Below, piece after piece: positions 1 to 13,400 of a stretch of 64,000 nucleotides of DNA. Origin of the DNA: Isoetes taiwanensis (taxonomy: Eukaryota; Streptophyta; Lycopodiopsida; Isoetales; Isoetaceae). A program made the position numbers and the translations under genes. The stretch's first letter is position 1, and every line of letters starts with the position of its first letter. The notes under the pieces were generated by a model that had not been told where the DNA came from, made no database searches, and worked only from the letters and a program-made list of their open reading frames with translations. The stretch spans positions 8,135,426-8,199,425 of the forward strand of contig JAJEKV010000036.1 of the NCBI GenBank assembly GCA_021234155.1. The letters run 5' to 3'.

Positions 1-1621
1 CATGTAAATGTGAAGTAAGGGCCTGCCATTCCATGTAACCACGTTAACATGCAAGCACTTTTGCATGTTGAATGTCAAGTGTCAAAGCCATGCATGTTGC
101 CTAGATAAAGCACATGTACATGCACTTTTCATTTATTGGGTGTATCACCACATTCCAATATGCAACATTTTTGTACAAGGTCATAGGAATTAAATTGGGC
201 CAAGGGAACTAAAAACCATCCACAAGGGGCCATGGCTATGGTAAATCAAAGATCTAATTGATAAAAAGTGGCACTATATCATCTTTCATGTATATTGACC
301 CTAGGAAATAATAGGATAGCAAAAATCCAAATTTTATTTTTTATAAAAAAAAAAAACCTCCAATCTGCTCATCAGAACAGACTTTCTATCCACTAAAAAC
401 CTTAGAAGGAAGAAAGCAGATCCATTTGCAGCCCTAGAGCATAATCAGGTCTTTATGATCTAGGCCAAGACTTGGCGTATCCTAATCCATTTTAATCAAA
501 ATGTAGACTGCATATCATAGTCCATACCTATCAACAATAAGCTAATGTACTTGCAGCAAACAATAGCAAATTATTTGACAAAATCAAATAAGTGCAAAGT
601 TCAAGAAATCCATTAATTTAGGAAACTTACAGCAGCTCAGAAAGAGCATAGGTATCAGAATATTTACCATGTGAAAGATACTATAAACAAATATCAAAGT
701 ACAACAGGTATAATAGTTTCATAAACCCAAAATCCTTGTCCAAAGATGAACTTGAATACTGAGCATAGAGCAAAGAAACCTGTTACCTGCATCCACAGAC
801 AAAAACAAGCATTAGAATGGTTGCAATGTAAGGGATAGCAGGTGTCATGGGTTTCTTTGGGGTCTTCCCCCTTCACTATAACAATATTCAGGCCTGATGG
901 CTAATGTAAGGATGTATGTTGGTAGACAGGTCCATATGGTATGTTAGAAAAGCTTTAAACTGTATACATCCAGAACCTGCATGCTTATGTATCTGGTTAT
1001 AGTATAAATCTAAGATAAACATATAGAAACCAGTGTACTAATCATGCTGGTGCCCCTGCAAAGTTGATTCTACTTGCTGTTATCTGCAACAGATCTAAGC
1101 ATAGTGTATTTTTAATTTTTAACACAAGACTCAATAGTAGATTAAATCCTACGCTATGCATGTTATTGAGTCCATTAGTGCATCAGCAGATATTTCCTTA
1201 AGAATGCATCCCTTTGCAGTCAAATTTCTTTTCTCTATCTTAAACCAAAGATTCAGATCAAAGCCAGCTTCTAATCCACTACCAGTTTTCTTGGGTAATA
1301 ACTGTGAATCAGGGAATGTATGATACGAATTTAGCATCCCACAAAGATTTATTCATCTAAAATCAAGGTCTCACCATGTTAGACAAGTATACATATTATT
1401 ACTAACGGGGCTTCTATTATGAGAAACATTTTCTGGAAGATGGGGATCCCAAAAAGGTGCATGAGATTCAGAATTTGTAGCCATAGTAAGCTAAGAGTTT
1501 ATTTTATAATCTATATCAGAAATCGAATACCACCTCATTGACATCTTTCAAATTAGTAGACCTTAGATCTAAGAAAGCTTACTATAGAATGGAAATAAAA
1601 GGAAGAAGCATATGCAAAAAA
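1..1621. other. AT-rich non-genic flank
   Basis: No reading frame of convincing length, no RNA gene and no transposon end could be recognised here on either strand. The sequence is AT-rich with a short A-run near 341-355. It may be intron, UTR or intergenic DNA next to the minus-strand ORF that follows. Confidence 0.5.
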
Positions 1622-2227
1622 TCATTCAAATTCAAGAAACAAAACCACCCAAACCTTTGAGGAACGCCCAATGGTGGTGGAATTCTCTGGAGGTGCCATA
1701 TTACTAAAGCCAGTTGCCACATTGTTGTTGATAGTCAGATCCTCCACAAACTCCAAGTTCGGATCAGCCCCAATGGTCTTCTGCATATCCTTAGATCTGG
1801 AGATGTCCAGAGGCACGGATTCAATCTGGTTCCCCTCCTCTGCCACCATAGTATCATCATGTGCCACATTCACAGCAGAAATATGGAATTGATAGATCTT
1901 TTTGCTACTTCTCCCCTTCAATTTTTCTTCTGCCAACCTCTTCTTCGTGGCATTATTCAGGTCTCCTTTCCTTCTACCCATGGCTGCTATGGCATAAGCA
2001 AGCCGAATTCTCCGGCTACTCTCCCCTCTTACAAGCCAATTCCTTATTTCCATGCAAGATGCACCTGGATTATATAGAGGGAGCCAGTACCTAATACCGG
2101 CTGTTCTACAAGGGCCGTAATCATACCTTAGCATGTAGGGCATCTTGGGGTCGCTGTCGGCCGGAGTGATCTGATCACGCTTTCGTTCCCATGATGTAGC
2201 CCTAAAAAACATATCTCTTTCGATCAT
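1622..2227 (-). CDS. Uncharacterised 201-codon ORF, possibly an internal exon
   Basis: A 201-codon open frame with no domain that I recognise. The middle is strongly basic (around residues 84-110, including MGRRKGDLNNATKKRLAEEK and KGRSSKK), which could serve nuclear localisation or nucleic-acid binding. The C-terminal third is acidic and polar. On the minus strand a splice-acceptor-like TTTTTTAG ends at 2202 and a donor-like AAAG/GTTTGG sits at about 1654, so the real coding part may be an exon of about 1655-2201 rather than an ORF with its own start. It is longer than expected by chance in AT-rich DNA. No function is proposed. Alternatives are a fragment of a mobile-element ORF or a non-coding open frame. 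Confidence 0.35.
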   Translation of the reverse strand: MIERDMFFRATSWERKRDQITPADSDPKMPYMLRYDYGPCRTAGIRYWLPLYNPGASCMEIRNWLVRGESSRRIRLAYAIAAMGRRKGDLNNATKKRLAEEKLKGRSSKKIYQFHISAVNVAHDDTMVAEEGNQIESVPLDISRSKDMQKTIGADPNLEFVEDLTINNNVATGFSNMAPPENSTTIGRSSKVWVVLFLEFE

Positions 2228-2722
2228 GGTAAAAAGGGTTTAACCTTATGCTTAGTATACTTTTAGTTTTAATTTTAACATACAAACATGTATTCTAGTT
2301 CTGCCATGCCCCAAGACTTGTATGCTACATTGTATTCATGATCCAAACCTTTAAACAATGTGTATGGTTCTATCATTTGTTCTCACCCATAATACCTAAT
2401 CCCCTTTTAACACTTTCAGGCTTCAAAATCTTGTGTTGCCCCAGCCCTTGTGTCATGTCAAAATTCTGTCAGGGCACATTAAACCGGCCTAATTGCTCTC
2501 ACTGTGGAAATCTTCTTCATAAGGTCAACTTAGTATTCATATACCTTAAAAAAAAAAAAAAAAAATGGAAAGAATTTTAATAGTTAATTACAATATCATA
2601 CACAAGAGGCAAGAGGCGAGTAGTGGCTATCTTTACGTGTTCCCTGTTAGGGGAAAACCCATATAGCCAATTCTATAACAATACGACCAATATTAGACAA
2701 TGACATTGAATGTTAACGTGAA
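2228..2722. other. No gene seen
   Basis: AT-rich DNA with an A17 run near 2550-2566. The small plus-strand ORF that runs into this A-run has no coding character. Nothing else is supported. Confidence 0.5.
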
Positions 2723-3127
2723 TTAAGAGTTTATAGCACTTACGAATCTATGTAAAAAGCCTTTTCGGCCGCCGGAATTCGTTTGCTTGAAGTTGCCTTG
2801 GCAGTCCGTGAGGCAGATGTTTTTTCTTGGAATCCTTTGCACGTTCGAAAGTGATCTGATTGCAAGGAATACAACATGACAAGTTAAATGTCTTATTTCG
2901 AATTGAACGAATGGCAACAAATAACAAATACCTTGATATCTTCCTTATGGACAGATTAAGTAGGGACCTTTGACCAATCGCCTCCCAATTTTTTGGCATT
3001 CGACTTCAATTTTGCAATCACTCTTTGCCTTTTCTATAAATCGATAGATTAACACAAAACAAAAGAATAAAAATAAGACTATGACTAGGTCATGTACCTT
3101 CTTTTTCGAAGCAGCTCCCCCCATCAT
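2723..3127 (-). other. Overlapping short ORFs with splice-like sites, unresolved
   Basis: Three overlapping minus-strand ORFs lie here. The first begins MMGGAASKKK at 3127 and is followed directly by a donor-like GTACATG. Further down, an acceptor-like TTTATAG (about 3034), a donor-like ATCAAG/GTATTTG (about 2937) and an acceptor-like CAATCAG (about 2860) could define small basic exons. No exon combination gives a protein I recognise, and the simplest join stops after about 35 codons. These may be 5' exons of the gene whose later exon is at 1655-2201, since strand and order fit. That link is inference only. Confidence 0.2.
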
Positions 3128-3248
3128 CGAAATGAGTCCCTTCCAAATCTGGATTAGTCGGATTAAAAGCTAGAGTTGGCTAACATAGGCTTTAGGGTTA
3201 TAAGCTAGATTTGGCCACCTCTACCTAAGAATTACAAGAAAAGTCGAC

Positions 3249-3535
3249 TTGGACCCGAACACCTGGTCGTCTCCACTGTGTGGTGGAGCCTACCGTGCCC
3301 TTGAACAAGCCACTACAATTTTATTTTAAACCTAAAAAATAACAAGTGGCTGTGGACTTGAACCCGGGTACGTGGCCCTCTCCACTCTAGGTGGAGCCGG
3401 CCGTGCCCTTGAACAAGCCACTCCTTAACCTAGGAAAAATATATCATCGTAGTGAAGTGGACTTCGAACCCGGGTACATGGTCCTCCCCACTCTAGGTGG
3501 AGCCGACCCGTGCCCTTGAACAAGCCACTCCATCA
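3249..3535 (-). repeat. Three tandem tRNA-like (SINE-head-like) copies
   Basis: Three direct copies at about 3249-3314, 3353-3424 and 3459-3533, spaced about 105 bp. Read on the minus strand each runs from GAGTGGCTTGTTCAAGGGCA to a B-box-like GGGTTCGAAGTCC, about 75 nt in all. This order and spacing resemble the A and B boxes of a tRNA-type polymerase III promoter. The T-stem and acceptor stem do not pair well enough for a functional tRNA, so a tRNA-derived SINE head or tRNA relic amplified in tandem is more likely. Confidence 0.5.
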
Positions 3536-3649
3536 ATTTTTTTTAACCTACTTAAAATTATAAAAATAAAATGCAAGTGCGATCAACTTACCAAAAGAAG
3601 GACGTGTGTAACAAGATCCTGACGAGTCCAAATCGAAATAGAAAGCAAC

Positions 3650-3995
3650 AAAGAGTTAGAAGAATAAGAACAACGAAAAAAAAGATCGAAGAAGAAAGAA
3701 AAAAAAAAAAAAAAAGAAGATGAAGAAATAGTAAAACAAGAAAGAAAAAAAATGAATGAATCAAAGAAGAAGAGAAGGGTGGGAGAAAGAAGAGAAGGGG
3801 AAAGAGGAGAAAAAAGAAATTAGGGGAAGAAAGAGAAGAATGGAAGAAATAAGAGAATGAAATGGAAGAAGATAGAAGAATGGAAGAATGGAAGAGTGAA
3901 ATGAGGGAAGAATCGAAGAAAGAAATGAGGAAAGAAGGAAAAAGGAGAAGAATGAAGAAACAAGAAGAAGAAAAAGAAGGAAAGAGATAGAAAAA
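3650..3995 (+). repeat. Purine-rich (GAA/GGAA) low-complexity tract
   Basis: About 345 bp made almost only of A and G on the plus strand, with irregular GAAGAA, GGAAGAAG and A-run segments. Such polypurine tracts can form triplex or other non-B DNA. No coding content is claimed. Confidence 0.85.
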
Positions 3996-4448
3996 AAAAA
4001 TTGAAATCTACACTAAATCATTCAATCCAAAAACCATTCAATCCAAAACCATGATCTACTAACCTTAAAAAAGAGTGCTTGCAAGTCGCTCAAGGTCAAA
4101 TACCCCGAGATCGCCCAAAATAGTCGATAGAAGGAAGCCTAGGAATGGTCCCTAAAAAGACGGCCCGGGGATCTGTAAAGCACACGGCGTCAGATGCGAC
4201 GTCAAGATGCGACGTATTTTGAAATCGATATAATGATTTCGAAATCGTGATATATCTGGTTTAACGCCGCATGTATTTTGTTATAGCCTGACGCCTAACA
4301 CTTTTTAATTTTTGGTGCCTTTTTTCATCCGATGGTCATGAAAGTTTGTCCTTATGCTAATTTGGACATTCCCAGCCATATATGCAAAATCAAAATCACA
4401 TTCGATTTAACCAATCTTCTATTGCTACTACTTACGAATGTAAGGCCG
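3996..4448. other. Left flank of the 1.12-kb satellite
   Basis: Unique-looking sequence with two copies of GATGCGACGT close together (about 4192-4216) and a GATTTCGAAATC palindrome near 4235-4250. The same decamer GATGCGACGT occurs in the GACGTC-rich block on the other side of the satellite (about 19973). No gene is supported. Confidence 0.45.
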
Positions 4449-4488
4449 ATGTTTGAGCCCGGGGTGGCATGTTTGAGCCTGGGGTGGC
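4449..4488 (+). repeat. Two 20-bp monomers abutting the satellite
   Basis: Two direct copies of ATGTTTGAGCCYGGGGTGGC lie immediately before the first satellite unit. They match the 20-21-bp minisatellite family that fills 40.24-41.12 kb (for example GTTTGAGCCTAGGTGGCAT). Confidence 0.75.
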
Positions 4489-7400
4489 GGTTTGATAAGT
4501 TCTCCGGACGGATGTTGGATTTTTTTGGCCCCTTATCGAACGAGGGACCTTGAACGGCGGATTCAACGGTCGGATAGGGGAACCGAGATCCCGAGTGTGG
4601 TCTTTAGCGTATGGCCCCCTGGGGAGCCGCCAGAAAGGCTACCTTGGGAAAACTTTTTGGGGCTCGCCTCTTGGGGTTCGTGACTCTCCCCTCTAATGAG
4701 ACTGGCCTTGCAAGGTCCCGACCTTGTTTGACTTGGGCAAGTGTGCCACCGACTCGCCCAACAACAGTCGCCGGACCGCTCTAATGCAAACACTTTGATC
4801 TAAACCTTGTCCGAAAATTTTGAAAACCGGCCTCAGATGTTGGCGATGACTTAGGAAGCCCGGCCGACAAAAAATCAGAATTTAATTCGCACTATGCATT
4901 AATTACGAATTTATGAATGTCTTGCTTATCGCAAAAGTCGCCCTTTACTTCTAACCGCCACAACGGGAGGAGTACAGATCCAAACTCCATTCCGCCGGTT
5001 CCCCTTGCTTCACAGCGTTCTCAATCGCATCTTATCGGCCAAGTCCCAAGTGCGAAAGACCAAAACTTCGGCACCCAAAACGCAAACCCCCGCTAGAACC
5101 CGGCAACTCATAGGGTTTACGCCGGAGGCTCTATCCTTGTCGATTCGACTAGGACCTTGGCGCCGTCTTTGACGTGAGAGGGGTGTTGACGCCGAACCAC
5201 GGACCCTAAAACCATCCGAAGCAGCTTGCCCCAAAAGTCCTCTCCCGGCGTCCCGGCGACGGACGGGCAACTTCCCTCTCCCAATCGTGATTCGCTCACC
5301 AATGGACTCTAACGCCGACATTGCCCCGGGGACCAAGTTTCGCGGGCAGAAGACCACCCCTTCTCGAGGAAGCGCCAAACTATCTCATGTCCAACACACT
5401 CGTAGTCAATTGGCCTAGGAGGTGGTCACCGAATCATCGCAACGTAGGGCGAAGTGTTTCTTTCTTTGCAAAACCGACCGTGAAACTTGGTCTCTAGGGT
5501 AATTTCGCCTCCCTGACGATGTCGCTAAGTTGAATCGCCATTCGAGCCTCCGCAATGTCCGAACGACAAAACACTTTGGTTTCTACACGGCCGACCGGGG
5601 GACGCTTTCAGCGGTTTGATAAGTTCTCCGGACGGATGTTGGATTTTTGGATATCGGGACAGGGGCCCTTGAACGGGATTCAACGGCCGGATAGGAAAAC
5701 CGAGATCCGGGAGTGTGGTCTTTAGCGCATCGCCCCCCCGAGCCGCCAGAAAGGCTGCCTCGAAACTTTTTGGGGCTCGCCTCCCGGGTCCGGACTCTCC
5801 CCTCTAATGAGGTGGCCTTGCAAGGTCCCGCCTTGTTTGACTTGGGCAAGTGTGCCAGCTTCGGCTGCCCAACAACAGTCGCTTTCCGGACCGTTCTAAT
5901 GCAAACACTTTGATCTAAACCTTGTCCAGAAATTTTGAAAACGGCCTGTATGTTGGCGATGACTTAGGAAGCTCACGACAAAAATCAGAATTTAATTACG
6001 TACTATGCATTAATTACGAATTTATGAATGTCTTGCTACTGCAAAAGCTGCCCTTTACTTCTAACCGCCACAACGGGAGGAGTACACATCCAAACTCCAT
6101 TCCGCCGGTTCCCTTGCTTCGCTTCTCAACCGCATCTTATCGCCAAGTCCCAAGTGCAAAAGACCAAAACTTCGGCACCCAAAACGCAAAACCCCGCTAG
6201 AACCCGGCAACTCATAGGGTTTACGCTTTCGTAGGCTCTATCCTTGTCGATTCGACTAGGACCTTGCGCCGCGGTCTTGACGTAGAGGGGTGGTGTTGAC
6301 GCCAAAGCACGGACCCTAAAACCACACGGAAGCAGCTTTTGCCCCAAAAGTCCTCTCCCCGAAGGCCCCGGCGACGGACGGCAACTTCCCTCTCCTGAAT
6401 CGCGATTCGCTCGCCAATGGACTCGGAATGTCGACATTGTCCTGGGACCAAGTTTCGTGGCCGTAAGACCACCCCCTCTCGAGGAAGCGCCAAACTATCT
6501 CACGCCCAACACACTCGTAGTCAATTGGCCTAGGAGGTGGTCGCCGAATACCGCAACGTAGGGCGTAAGTGTTTCTTTCTTTTGCAAAACTGACCGTGCA
6601 ACTTGGTCTCTAGGGTAATTTCGGCCTCCCGGACGATGTGGCGAAGTCGAATTGCCATTCCGGAGCCTCCGCAATGTCCGAACGACAAAACACTTTGGTT
6701 TCTACACGGTCGACCGCAGGACGCTTCGCGGTTTGATAAGTTCTCCCGGACGGATGTTGGATTTTTTTGGCCCTTATCGAGCCAGGGCCCTTGAACGAAG
6801 GATTCAACGGTCGGATAGGGGAACCGAGATCCGGGAGTGTGGTCTTTAGCGTACGGCCCCCCGGGGGAGCGCTGCCAGGAAAGGCTACCTCGGGAAACTT
6901 TTTGGGGCTCGCCTCTTGGGGTTCGGACTCTCCCCTCTAATGAGACGGCCTTGCAAGGTCCTGGCCTTGTTTGACTTGGGCAAGTGTGCCAGCTCGGCTG
7001 CCCAACAACAGGCTGCCCGGACCGTTCTAATGCAAACACTTTGATCTAAACCTTGTCCGAAAATTTTGAAAACTGGCCTGTATGTTGGCGATGACTTAGG
7101 AAGCCTGCTGACAAAAAATCAGAATTTAATTCCGTACTATGCATTAATTACGAATTTATGAATGTCTTGCTACTGCAAAAGCTGCCCTTTACTTCTAATC
7201 GCCACAACCGGGAGGAGTACAGATCCAAACTCCATTCCGCTGGTTCCCTTGCTTCGCGTTCTCAATCTGCATCTTATCGGCCAAGTCCCAAGTGCAAAAG
7301 ACCAAAAACTTCGGCACCCAAAACGCAAAACCCCCGCTAGAACCTCGGCAACTCATAGGGTTTACGTTTCGAGGCTCTATCCTTGTCAGATTCGACTAGG

Positions 7401-10400
7401 ACCTTGCGCCGTGTCTTGACGTAGAGGGGGGGTGTTGATGCCAGAGCACGGACCCTAAAAACCATCCGGAAGCAGCTTGCCCCAAAAGTCCTCTCCCGAA
7501 GGCCCTGGCGACGGACGGGCAACTTCCCCTCTCCGGAATCGTGATTCGGCTCTGCCAATGGACTCGAACGTCGACATTGCCCCGGGACCAAGTTTCGTGG
7601 GCCGAAGACCACCCCCTTCTCGAGGAAGCGTCAAACTATCTCATGTCCAACACACTCGTAGTCAATTGGCCTAGGAGGTGGCCTATCGAATCTTTACCGC
7701 AAACGTAGGGCGTAAGGGTTTCGTTCTTTTGCAAACCGACCGTGAAACTTGGTCTCTAGGGTAATTTCGCCCCCCCGAATCGCCTCCCGAATGTCCAATG
7801 TCGAACGACAAAACACTTTGGTTTCTACACGGCCGATCGCAGACGCCAAGGGTTTGATAAGTTCTCCTGACGGATGTTGGATTTTTTTTGACCTTATCGA
7901 GACAGGGCCCTTGAACGGCGGGGATTCAACGGCCGGATAGGAAAACCGAGATCCCGGGAGTGTGGTCTTTAGCGTCACGGCCCCCGGGGAGCTGCCGAGA
8001 AAGGTCAGCCTCGGAAACTTTTTGGGGCTTGCCTCCCGGGTCCGGACTCTTCCCTCTAATGAGGTGGCCTTGCAAGGTCCTGGCCTTGTTTGACTTGGGC
8101 AAGTGTGCCAGCTCTCTGCCCCTAACAATAGGTTTTGCCCGGACCGCTCTAATGCAAACACTTTGATCTAAACCTTGTCCGAAATTTTGAAAACTGGCCT
8201 CATGTTGGCGATGACTTAGGAAGCCTGCGACAAAAAATCAGAATTTAATTCCGTACTATGCATTAATTACAAATTTATGAATGTCTTGCTACCGCAAAGC
8301 TCGCCCTTTACTTCTAACGCCACAACGGAGGAGTATAGATCCAAACTCCATTCCATCAGTTCCCTTTGCTTCGCGTTCTCAATCGCATCTTATTGGCCAA
8401 GTCCCAAGTGCAAAAGACCAAAACTTCGGCACCCAAAAACGCAAAACCTCGCTAGAACCCCGGCAACTCATAGGGTTTACGCTTTGAGGCTCTATCCTTG
8501 TCGATTCGACTAGGACCTTGCACCGTCTTGACGTAGGGGGGATGTTGACGCCAGAGCACGGACCCTAAAACCACCGAAGCAGCTTGCCCCAAAAGTCCTC
8601 TCGAAGGCCCCCCGCAACGGGCGACAGCAACTTCCCTCTCCCGAATCGTGGATTCGCTCGCCAATGGACTCGAATGTCGACATTGTCCCGGGGACCAAGT
8701 TTCGTGGCCAGAAGACCACCCCTTCTCGAGGAAGTCAAACTATCTCCACGCCCAACACACTCGTAGTCAATTGGCCTAGGAGGTGGTCGCCGAATACCGC
8801 AACGTAGGGCGTAAGTGTTTCTTTCTTTTGCAAAACTGACCGCGGTAACTTGGTCTCTAGGGTAATTTCGCCTCCCCGACGATGTGGCGGTCGAATTGCC
8901 ATTCCGAGCCTCCTCCGCAATGTCCGAACGACAAAACACTTTGGTTTCTACACGGCCGACCCTTGACGCTTCGCGGTTTGATAAGTTCTCCTGACGGATG
9001 TTGGATTTTTTGGCCCTTATCGGCCGAGGGCCCTTGAACGGCGGATTCAAATCGGGCCGGATAGGGGAACCGAGATCGGGGAGTGTGGTCTTTAGCGCAC
9101 GGCCCCCGGGAGCCGCCAGAAAGGCTACCTCGAAACTTTTTGGGCTCGCCTCTTGGGGTTCGGACTCTCCCCCTCTAATGAGACGGCCTTGCAAGGTCCC
9201 GCCCTTGTTTGACTTGGGCAAGTGTGCCGGCTCGGTGCCCAACAACAGCTGCCCGGACCGTTCTAATGCAAACACTTTGATCTAAACCTTGTCCGAAAAT
9301 TTTGAAAACTGGCCTGTATGTTGGCGATGACTTAGGAAGCCTGGCGACAAAAATCAGAATTTAATTCCATACTATGCATTAATTACGAATTTATGAATGT
9401 CTTGCTACCGCAAAAGCTGCCCTTTACTTCTAACCGCCACAAATGAGGAGTACGTGATCTAAACTCCATTCCATCGGTTCCCTTGCTTCGCTTCTCAATC
9501 GCATCTTATCGGCCAAGTCCCAAGTGCAAAGACCAAAACTTCGGCACCCAAAACGCAAACCCTGCTAGAACCCGCAACTCATAGGGTTTACGCTTTCTGA
9601 GGCTCTATCCTTGTCGATTCGACTAGGACCTTGCGCCGTCTTGACGTAGAGGGGGGTGTTGATGCCGAGCACGGACCCTAAAAACCATCCGAAGCAGCTT
9701 TTGCCCCAAAAGTCCTCTCCCCGGCAGTCCGCTCCGGGCGGCCGACGACGCAACTTCCCTCTCCTAATCGCGTGATTCGCTCGCCAATGGACTCGAACGC
9801 CGACATTGCCCTCGGGACCAAGTTTCGTGGGCCAAGACCACCCCTTCTTCGAGGAAGCGCCAAACTATCTCATGTCCAACACACTCGTAGTCAATTGGCC
9901 TAGGAGGTGGTCAGTCAATACCGCAACGTGAGGGGCGTGGGGGGTTTTCGCTCTTTGCAAAACCGACCGCGGAAACTTGGTCTCTAGGGTAATTTCGCCT
10001 CCCCGAACCTTGCCCGAATGTCCGAACGACAAAACACTTTGGTTTCTACACGCGATTGACCCATGGGGGACGCTTCAGCGGTTTGATAAGTTCTCCTGAC
10101 GGATGTTGGATTTTTTTGGACCTTATCGAGACAGGGGCCCTTGAACGAAGGATTCAACGGCCGGATAGGAAAACCGAGATCCGGAGTGTGGTCTTTAGCG
10201 CACGGCCCCCGGGAGCCGCCAGAAAGGCTGCCTCGGAAACTTTTTGGGGCTTGCCTCCCTGGGTCCGGACTCTCCCCTCTAATGAGGTGGCCTTGCAAGG
10301 TCCCGCCTTGTTTGACTTGGGCAAAGTGTGCCCACCGCTGCCCAACAACAAAGCGTGCCGGACCGCTCTAATGCAAACACTTTGATCTAATACTTGTCCA

Positions 10401-13400
10401 GAAATTTTGAAAACTGGTCTCAGATGTTGGCGATGACTTAGGAAGCCTCTGACGACAAAAAATCAGAATTTAATTCCGGACTATGCATTAATTACAAATT
10501 TATGAATGTCTTGCTACCGCAAAAGCGCCCTTTACTTAAACGCCACAACGGGAGGAGTATAGATCCAAACTCCATTCCATCGGTTCCCTTGCTTCGCTTC
10601 TCAATCGCATCTTATTGGCCAAGTCCCAAGTGCAAAAGACCAAAACTTCGGACCCAAAAACGCAAAACCCCAAGTAGAACCTCGCAACTCATAGGGTTTA
10701 CGCTTTTGAGGCTCTATCCTTGTCGATTCGACTAGGACCTTGCACCGTGTCTTGACGAGGGGGGATGTTGACGCCAAGCACGGGACCCTAAAACCACCGA
10801 AGCAGCTTTGCCCCAAAAGTCCTCTCCCCGGCCACCCGGGCGACGGACAGCAACTTCCCCTCTCCCGAATCGTGATTCGCCTCGCCAATGGACTCGAATG
10901 TCGACATTGTCCTCGGGACCAAGTTTCGGGGCCGAAGACCACCCCTTCTCGAGGAAGCGCCAAACTATCTCATGTCCAACACACTCGTAGTCAATTGGCC
11001 TAGGAGGTGGTCATTCAATACCGCAACGTAGGGCTTAAGTGTTTCTTTCTTTTGCAAAACTGACCGTAACTTGGTCTCTAGGGTAATTTCGCCCCCTGAC
11101 GATGTGGCGAAGTCGAATCGCCATTCCGAGCCTCCGCAATGTCCGAACGACAAAACACTTTGGTTTCTACACCTGGCCGACCGCAGACGCTTCAGCGGTT
11201 TGATAAGTTCTCCTGGACGGATGTTGGATTTTTGGACCTTATCGAGCCAGTGGCCCTTGAACGGCGGATTCAACGGTCCGGATAGGGGAACCGGATATTC
11301 GAGTGTGGTCTTTAGCGCACGGCCCCTCCCGGGGAGCCGCCATGAAAGGTCTACCTCGAAAACTTTTTGGGGCTTGCCTCTTGGGGTTCGGACTCTCCCC
11401 CTAATGAGGCGGCCTTGCAAGGTCCCTCGCCTTGTTTGACTTGGGCAAGTGTGCCACCGCTGCCCAACAACAAAGCCGTCCTGACCGTACTAATGCAAAC
11501 ACTTTGATCTAAACCTTGTCCAGAAAATTTTGAAAACTGGCTCAGATGTTGGCGATGACTTAGGAAGCCTGCACAAAAAATCAGAATTTAATTCCATACT
11601 ATGCATTAATTACGAAATTTATGAATGTCTTGCTACTGCAAAAGCCGCCTTTTACTTAACCGCCACAACGGGAGGAGTACACATCCAAACTCCATTCCGC
11701 CGGTTCCCCTTGCTTCGCTTCTCAATCGCATCTTATCGGGCCAAGTCCCAAGTGCAAAAGATCAAAACTTCGGCACCCAAAACGCAAACCCCGCTAGAAC
11801 CTCGGCAACTCATAGGGTTTACGCTTTCGAGGCTCTATCCTTGTCGATTCGTCTAGGACCTTGCGCTCGTGGTCTTGACGAGGGGTGGTGTTGACGCCAA
11901 AGCACGGACCCTAAAACCACCTCGGAAGCAGCTTTGCCCCAAAAGTCCTCTCCCGAAGGCCCGGGCGACGGACAGGGCAACTTCCCCTCTCCGAATCGTG
12001 ATTCGGCTCGCCAATGGACTCTAATGTCGACATTGTCCCGGGACCAAGTTTCGTGGGCCGTAAGACCACCCCTTCTCGAGGAAGCGCCAAACTATCTCAC
12101 GTCCAACACACTCGTAGTCAATTGGCCTAGGAGGTGGTCCGAAATACCGCAACGTAGGGCTTAGTGTTTCTTTTGCAAACCGACCGCGTGCAACTTGGTC
12201 TCTAGGGTAATTTCGCCTCCCGGACGATGTGGCGAAGTCGAATTGCCATTCCGAGCCTCCGCAATGTCCGAACGACAAAACACTTTGGTTTCTACACCTG
12301 GCCGACCGCAGACGCCAGCGGTTTGATAAGTTCTCCTGACGGATGTTGGATTTTTTGGCCCTTATCGAGCCGGGGCCCTTGAACGGCGGATTCAACGGCC
12401 GATAGGGGAACCGAGATCGGGAGTGTGGTCTTTAGCGCACGCGCTCTCCGGGAGCCGCCAGAAAGGCTACCTCGGGGAACTTTTTTGGCTCGCCTCTGGG
12501 GTTCGGACTCTCCCCTCTAATGAGACGGCCTTGCAAGGTCCTGGCCTTGTTTGACTTGGGCAAGTGTGCCGCCGGCTGCCCAACAACAAAGCTGCCCGGA
12601 CCGCTCTAATGCAAACACTTTGATCTAAACCTTGTCCGAAAATTTTGAAAACTGGCCTGTATGTTGGCGATGACTTAGGAAGCCTGCTGACAAAAAATCA
12701 GAATTTAATTCCATACTATGCATTAATTACGAATTTATGAATGTCTTGCTACCGCAAAGCCGCCCTTTTACTTCTAACCGCCACAACGGGAGGAGTACAG
12801 ATCCAAACTCCATTCCGCCAGTTCCCCTTGCTTCGCTTCTCAACCGTGATCTTATCGCCAAGTCCCAAGTGCAAAAGACCAAAACTTCGGCACCCAAAAC
12901 GCAAACCCTCGCTAGAACCCGGCAACTCATAGGGTTTACGCTTTGGGGCTCTATCCTTGTCGATTCGACTAGGACATTGGCGCCGTCTTGACGTAGAGGA
13001 GGGTGTTGATGCCGAAGCACGGACCCTAAAACCATCCGAAGCAGCTTTGCCCCAAAAGTCCTCTCCCCGGGCCCCGGCGCGACGACGGGCAACTTCCCTC
13101 TCCGAATCGCGGATTCGCTCGCCAATGGACTCGAACGCCGACATTGCCCCTCGGGACCAAGTTTCGCGGGCCGTAAGACCACCCCTTCTCGAGGAAGCGC
13201 CAAACTATCTCATGTCCAACACACTCGTAGTCAATTGGCCTAGGAGGTGGTCATTTAATACCGCAACGTAGGGCGAAGGGTTTCGCTTCTTTGCAAAACC
13301 GACCGTGAAACTTGGTCTCTAGGGTAATTTCGCCTCCCCGAAGCCCGCAATGTCCGAACGACAAAACACTTTGGTTTCTACACGGCCGATCGCAGACGCC

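Noticed and set aside
1671-2094. Plus-strand ORFs of 72-77 codons
   Set aside because: They overlap the longer minus-strand ORF at 1622-2227 and show no domain, so they are shadows of that frame.
3249-3535. Functional tRNA genes
   Set aside because: A- and B-box-like motifs are present but the acceptor and T stems do not pair properly.
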